Shown in pieces: positions 59,938 through 64,000 of a DNA stretch of 64,000 nucleotides. Source of the stretch: Roseovarius aestuarii (GTDB lineage: Bacteria > Pseudomonadota > Alphaproteobacteria > Rhodobacterales > Rhodobacteraceae); the NCBI GenBank assembly GCA_027214255.1, contig JAPWHL010000002.1, positions 310,001 through 374,000 of the forward strand. The letters run 5' to 3'. Positions within the stretch are counted from its first letter, which is position 1. Each line of letters starts with the position of its first letter. Below the pieces are notes generated by a model. That model saw nothing but the letters and a program-made list of their open reading frames with translations. It had not been told where the DNA came from and did not search any database. A program made the translations under genes and the position numbers.

Positions 59938-62181
59938 ATGAATTCTGTGTCCAATACAAAAGCCGACTTCAAGGTTATCGGCACCCGCGTAGCGCGCCCC
60001 GATGGCGTGGATAAGGTCACGGGGCGTGCGCGCTTTGGTGCGGATTTCTCGGTGCCCGGTATGTTGACCGGCCTTGTCCTGCGCAGCCCGCATGCCCATG
60101 CAACGATCAACTCGATTGATGCCAGCGCTGCGCTGGCCCTGCCCGGCGTCAAGGCGGTGGTCACATCGGACGATTTTTCCGAGGTCGAAGACGAGGGGGT
60201 GCGCGACGCGCAAGATAACTGCATGGCACGTGGCAAGGCACTGTATCACGGCCACGCCGTCGCCGCTGTCGCCGCCAAGGACATGGAAACAGCCAAGGCC
60301 GCGTTGAAACTGATCAAGGTCGACTATACGCCCCTGCCCCATGTCACCGATGTCGATGCCGCGATGGCCCCAGACGCACCCGTCGTGCAATCGGGCCGCG
60401 TCGACGAAAGCGTTCAGCCGGGATACAGCGAAAACGTCACCAGCTATCACGAATTCGGTCACGGCGATCTGGACGCGGGCTTTGCCAAGGCCGATGTCGT
60501 GCTTGAGCGCAGCTTCAAAACCGCTGCGACCCATCAGGGCTATATCGAACCACACGCCTGTCTGGCCAGCTATAACAATGACGGCAAGGCCGAACTGTGG
60601 TGCTGTACCCAAGGTCAGTATTTCGTCCGCGAAATGTGTGCAGCGATGATGCAGATGGAGGCCAGCCAACTGCGCGTGACGCCCTCCGAAATCGGTGGCG
60701 GCTTTGGCGGGAAAACCACTGTATTTCTGGAACCCACCGCGCTGGCACTGAGCCGAAAGACGGGTCGCCCGGTCAAAATGGTGATGACGCGCGAAGAGGT
60801 GTTTCGCGCCACTGGCCCGACCGTATCGTCGTCGATTGACGTCAAGATCGGCATGACCAAAGATGGCCGTATCACCGCCGCCGACGCACAGCTGCGTTAT
60901 CAGGGTGGCGCATTCCCAAATGGCACGGTCAGCATGGGCTGTCAGGCGGCCTTTGCCGCTTATGATCTGGCTGCAGTGCGCACTCAAGGCTGGAACGCCA
61001 TGACCAACCGCCCCAAAGAGGCCGCATATCGCGCGCCCGGCGCGCCAATGGCGATCTATGCGGTTGAATCTGTTGTAGACGAGCTGTGTCAGCAGCTAAA
61101 TCTGGATCCGTTGGATGTGCGCCTCAAGAACGCCGCCGATGCGGGCACGCTGTCGTCCTATGGGCCGACGTTTGACCAAATCGGCTTGAAGGCCACGTTG
61201 GAGGCTGCCCAAAAACACCCGCATTACACCGCCCCATTGGGCGAAAATCAGGGTCGTGGCCTGTCCTGCGGGTTCTGGTTCAACTTTGGCGGCAACACCT
61301 GCGTCTCGTTGAATATCAACGCTGACGGCACCGTTGGAATCACCGAAGGCAACCCCGATATCGGTGGATCGCGCGCGTCCATTTCAATGATGGCCGCCGA
61401 AGAACTAGGTATCCCCTATGACAAGGTGCGCACCATCGTCGCCGACACCAATTCGCTCGGACATAACGACATTACCGATGGCTCCCGCGTGACATTTGCC
61501 GTGGGTCTGGCGACGATTGAGGCCGCGCGTGACGCTATTAGCATCATGTGCAGCCGTGTCGCCAAGATTTGGGGCATCGACGAAGACGCCGTTGTCTGGG
61601 AGGACGGACACGCTAAACCTTCGGGCGCCAATGCCGGTAATTTCGACCCGATGAGTCTTGAAGACATCGCCGCTATCTCGTTTGAGACCGGCGGCCCGAT
61701 TGCAGGCCATCACGAGGTTAACGCCGAAGGCGCAGGCGTCAGTTTTGGCGTGCATCTGGCCGATGTCGAAGTTGATCCCGAAACCGGCGCGACACAGGTT
61801 CTACGCTATACTGTGTTTCAGGACGCGGGCAAGGCCGTGCATCCCGACTATGTTGAAGGTCAGATGCAAGGCGGCGCGGTGCAGGGTATCGGCTGGGCGT
61901 TGAACGAAGAATATATTTACGGCGAAGATGGCCGTTTGCAAAATGCCGGTTTCCTTGATTACCGCGTACCTGTCGCCTCGGATTTGCCGAACATCGACAC
62001 GGTGATTTTGGAAATCCCCAACCCGGGCCACCCCTACGGTGTGCGCGGCGTTGGTGAAACGCCCATCGTGCCCCCCCTTGCGGCCCTGTCAAACGCGGTC
62101 AGCCGCGCCGCGGGCATCCGTATGCACGAATTGCCCATGTCACCGCCCAAGATCCTTAGGGCGCTGGCAACTAAAAACTAG
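59938..62181 (+). CDS. Molybdenum hydroxylase molybdopterin-binding subunit
   Basis: 747 residues. The cofactor motif GGGFGGK lies at 253-259, the active-site loop reads AYRAPGAP (363-370), and the catalytic Glu707 is in GVGETPIVPPLAAL. The loop differs from both CO-dehydrogenase forms (AYxCSFR in form I, AYRGAGR in form II), so this is not a CODH; it belongs with the broad xanthine dehydrogenase-like oxidoreductases of unknown substrate. It starts two bases after the 2Fe-2S gene. Confidence 0.9.
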   Translation: MNSVSNTKADFKVIGTRVARPDGVDKVTGRARFGADFSVPGMLTGLVLRSPHAHATINSIDASAALALPGVKAVVTSDDFSEVEDEGVRDAQDNCMARGKALYHGHAVAAVAAKDMETAKAALKLIKVDYTPLPHVTDVDAAMAPDAPVVQSGRVDESVQPGYSENVTSYHEFGHGDLDAGFAKADVVLERSFKTAATHQGYIEPHACLASYNNDGKAELWCCTQGQYFVREMCAAMMQMEASQLRVTPSEIGGGFGGKTTVFLEPTALALSRKTGRPVKMVMTREEVFRATGPTVSSSIDVKIGMTKDGRITAADAQLRYQGGAFPNGTVSMGCQAAFAAYDLAAVRTQGWNAMTNRPKEAAYRAPGAPMAIYAVESVVDELCQQLNLDPLDVRLKNAADAGTLSSYGPTFDQIGLKATLEAAQKHPHYTAPLGENQGRGLSCGFWFNFGGNTCVSLNINADGTVGITEGNPDIGGSRASISMMAAEELGIPYDKVRTIVADTNSLGHNDITDGSRVTFAVGLATIEAARDAISIMCSRVAKIWGIDEDAVVWEDGHAKPSGANAGNFDPMSLEDIAAISFETGGPIAGHHEVNAEGAGVSFGVHLADVEVDPETGATQVLRYTVFQDAGKAVHPDYVEGQMQGGAVQGIGWALNEEYIYGEDGRLQNAGFLDYRVPVASDLPNIDTVILEIPNPGHPYGVRGVGETPIVPPLAALSNAVSRAAGIRMHELPMSPPKILRALATKN

Positions 62182-62184
62182 GCC

Positions 62185-62430
62185 ATGGTTCAGGTCAAAC
62201 TCTGGGGATCGTTACGGGGTCACGCAGACGGGGCCGAGACGGTCGAGGTCGAAGCCAGCAACTTCAAGGAGTTGCTGGACGCCTTGTCGGTCAAATACCC
62301 GGGGTTGAAACCACAGATCGACCGCGGGGTAAGCCTCGCGGTTGACGGGCTGGTCTATCGCAACTCGTGGTTTACCCCCGTGAAACCCGACAGCGAAGTC
62401 GTGTTGATGCCCTATATGAAAGGCGGTTAA
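62185..62430 (+). CDS. MoaD/ThiS-like protein at the end of the Mo-hydroxylase operon
   Basis: 81 residues. Ubiquitin-like fold with the obligatory C-terminal Gly-Gly (VVLMPYMKGG), used as a thiocarboxylate sulfur carrier in molybdopterin synthesis. It lies 3 bp after the large subunit gene, so it is dedicated to or co-regulated with this enzyme. No MoaE, MogA or XdhC homologue is adjacent. Confidence 0.8.
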   Translation: MVQVKLWGSLRGHADGAETVEVEASNFKELLDALSVKYPGLKPQIDRGVSLAVDGLVYRNSWFTPVKPDSEVVLMPYMKGG

Positions 62431-62503
62431 GCGCGCAGCCCAACCAATTCGATCCCGTGAGGGATAATCAGCACGTGCTCCCGAAAGTTCGCAGGACAGA
62501 CGC

Positions 62504-62899
62504 ATGGGTAACTCACGCAGACCAAAATCACGTGACACGCTCGACGAGATCCTGGCAGGTCTGTCCGGTCGCATGTTTCCGGCGGAAATGGGACAGGCGC
62601 GCGTGACGATCCACAGCCAAGAGCCCGACGGAGATGGCGTGTTGCACACGCTGCTCTATGGGCGCTCGCTCTATCCGGTCAGAACCCTGATCGACGCCGG
62701 AGCGGACGTGAACCTGATCGGAAATCAAGGCTTTACCCCCCTGCACGTCGCCGCATGGACAGATCACTTGGACGCCGTCGATATGCTGTTGGGTGCAGGT
62801 GCGAATGCCGCATTGCGCAACGCTGCGGGCCAAACTGCGTTGGACATCGCTTTGGAGAACGGCTTTCAGAGCGTCGCAAAACGTCTTCGCGCAACCTAA
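62504..62899 (+). CDS. Ankyrin-repeat protein
   Basis: 131 residues, no signal peptide. Two to three ankyrin units: [40 protein letters not shown] and [20 protein letters not shown]. Short for such a protein, so probably a protein-binding accessory factor. The neighbour is the Mo-hydroxylase operon, 73 bp upstream. Confidence 0.85.
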   Translation: MGNSRRPKSRDTLDEILAGLSGRMFPAEMGQARVTIHSQEPDGDGVLHTLLYGRSLYPVRTLIDAGADVNLIGNQGFTPLHVAAWTDHLDAVDMLLGAGANAALRNAAGQTALDIALENGFQSVAKRLRAT

Positions 62900-62996
62900 A
62901 ACACAATGCCCCGAACAGCCCCACGCCCAAACGTCTTTGCAAGCCCGGCCACAGGCCCCTATCATTCGGGCACAACCCAGCAAAAAAGGCCCTCCC

Positions 62997-63692
62997 ATGC
63001 TAATCAGAGTCGGGGATGAACGGACGTCCAGTATTGATCTGGTTCTGGCGGGACTTCTGTCCTCAATTGCCGGGGCATTGAACGCCGTGGGCTTCCTGAT
63101 CGCGGGATCATTTACGGCGAATATGACGGGCAACATTTCGGCTTTTGCAGATCATCTCGCCAATGGAACGGTCTTGATCGCGTTTTCTTTTGCCGGGCTG
63201 GTTGTCGCCTTTGTTTGCGGCGCGGGTGCGGCGGCAGCGGCCATCCACCTTGGTGAAAGATGGCAAATCCGGTCCGTTTACGCATTGGTTATCGCCACCG
63301 AGGCCATCATCCTCTTGGTGTTGGGCGCGGCGCTTGCACACTCATCCGGCCCCGCACAAGAAACGTTTCTGGTCATCGTTCTAAGCTTTGTCATGGGGCT
63401 GCAAAACGCCGCTACCACGTTGATTTCACACGCACGGGTGCGCACAACCCATGTTTCCGGCATGGCAACCGACATCGGTATCGAACTGGCCGCATTGATC
63501 GGCGGCCCGAAGCTGCGCCAAGAGGCGCTACCGAAACTTAGCCTTCACAGCCTGACATTGATCTGCTTTGCCATCGGGGGAATTTGCGGCGCACTATTGT
63601 TCGGCATCGTCGGGTACTGGTTGTTTGTGATCGCCGCCGCATTGCTTTTGCTGATCAGCTTGCCCGAAGCCCTGCGCGCGCACCGGTCCTGA
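62997..63692 (+). CDS. DUF1275 (YoaK-like) membrane protein
   Basis: 231 residues starting [20 protein letters not shown]. Six membrane segments; family-specific signatures are [20 protein letters not shown] and [20 protein letters not shown] followed by [13 protein letters not shown]. Function of this family is not established; it is a predicted transporter-like protein. Preceded by the ankyrin gene at 98 bp. Confidence 0.88.
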   Translation: MLIRVGDERTSSIDLVLAGLLSSIAGALNAVGFLIAGSFTANMTGNISAFADHLANGTVLIAFSFAGLVVAFVCGAGAAAAAIHLGERWQIRSVYALVIATEAIILLVLGAALAHSSGPAQETFLVIVLSFVMGLQNAATTLISHARVRTTHVSGMATDIGIELAALIGGPKLRQEALPKLSLHSLTLICFAIGGICGALLFGIVGYWLFVIAAALLLLISLPEALRAHRS

Positions 63693-63795
63693 CAATCCCC
63701 ACGCAGGGGAGACGCAGACGCCCTTTCCCCCTATCGGGCACAGTGTCGCGCGCGATATCCACCCCCAACACACAAGGCCATCAGGGGAGCCAGCC

Positions 63796-64000
63796 ATGTC
63801 GATCATGAAACTATTGCAAGAGGCCCAAGGCGGCCAAGGTCTTAGCGAATTGGCCGGTCAACTCGGCCTGGATCAGGACACCGCCCAGAAACTGACACAG
63901 ATGCTGGCCCCGGCCATTGGCAGCGCCGCCAAACAACGCGCGCAATCTGGTGGTCTGGGCGAGGTATTGGGCGCCATGCGCGGCACCAGCCAGACCGAGA
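63796..64000 (+). CDS. DUF937-family protein, N-terminal part
   Basis: The frame starts at ATG 63796 and runs off the window edge (68 codons). The sequence KLLQEAQGGQGLSELAGQLG followed by LDQDTAQKLTQMLAPAIGSA is the usual start of DUF937 proteins. These small helical proteins are of unknown function. Confidence 0.75.
   Translation, partial: MSIMKLLQEAQGGQGLSELAGQLGLDQDTAQKLTQMLAPAIGSAAKQRAQSGGLGEVLGAMRGTSQTE

Noticed and set aside
59893..60987. 364-codon frame on the minus strand
   Set aside because: It is antisense to the molybdopterin subunit gene; high His/Asp/Gly content indicates a shadow.
59938..62181. Carbon monoxide dehydrogenase large subunit (coxL)
   Set aside because: The active-site loop is AYRAPGAP rather than AYxCSFR or AYRGAGR, so CO oxidation is not supported.
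1..64000. CRISPR array
   Set aside because: No regularly spaced direct repeats with unique spacers were seen; the only short tandem repeats are 8-bp and 15-bp units.

Overview
The window looks like chromosome of a marine alphaproteobacterium of the Rhodobacteraceae (Roseobacter group). The evidence is moderately high GC, an RTX-type calcium-binding protein, GTA/HK97-style phage proteins, and a metabolic gene set (CntA-like Rieske oxygenase, tungstate transporter, small-subunit molybdenum hydroxylase, GlxA-type AraC regulator) usual in that group. This assignment is an inference from gene content only.

Layout. (1) 1-2911: host DNA with the N-terminal part of an RTX/VCBS-like protein on the minus strand, then about 0.8 kb without a recognisable gene. 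(2) 2912-43074: a 40-kb HK97-type siphophage prophage inserted at the anticodon loop of a tRNA-Leu(CAA) gene, bounded by an exact 53-bp duplication. On the minus strand, reading from right to left, are regulatory and replication genes (29141-25923), small unknowns, HNH endonuclease, small and large terminase, portal, S49 protease, major capsid, head-tail joining proteins, tail tube, a tail chaperone pair with a -1 frameshift site, tape measure, tail tip, tail spike, holin, endolysin and spanins, then at the far left a GNAT gene with a small partner, and an orphan HicB. On the plus strand are a regulatory/moron region with repeated GGCGCGCC hairpins, a repressor with matching operators, a long chain of tightly coupled small unknown genes, a DUF2303 (YfdQ-like) protein, an AlpA-like excisionase and a tyrosine integrase. 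(3) 39098-42782, inside the prophage beside the integrase: an IS1595-family transposon with 26-bp inverted repeats that carries two passenger genes, a nuclease-methyltransferase fusion and a single-TRD specificity subunit, probably a compact restriction-modification system.

(4) 43022-64000: host DNA. tRNA-Leu(CAA), DedA-family protein and DsbB; an Lrp/AsnC regulator divergent from arginase and ornithine cyclodeaminase (arginine to ornithine to proline); an EF-hand protein divergent from an ECF sigma factor; a GlxA/AraC regulator followed by a quaternary-ammonium Rieske oxygenase, two SDRs and a carnitine-dehydrogenase-like enzyme, with a shared ATACGCA motif upstream of regulator and oxygenase; a tupBCA tungstate transporter; a patatin-like lipoprotein; a molybdenum hydroxylase operon (FAD, 2Fe-2S and Mo subunits plus a MoaD-like protein); an ankyrin protein, a DUF1275 membrane protein and the start of a DUF937 protein.

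The most unusual item is the transposon-borne RM-like cassette inside the prophage. The phage -1 frameshift, the AATCGA-N7-TCGATT operators, the GGCGCGCC hairpin cassettes and the orphan CntA-like cluster are the other points worth following. All family assignments come from reading translated sequence and motifs; no database search was run.
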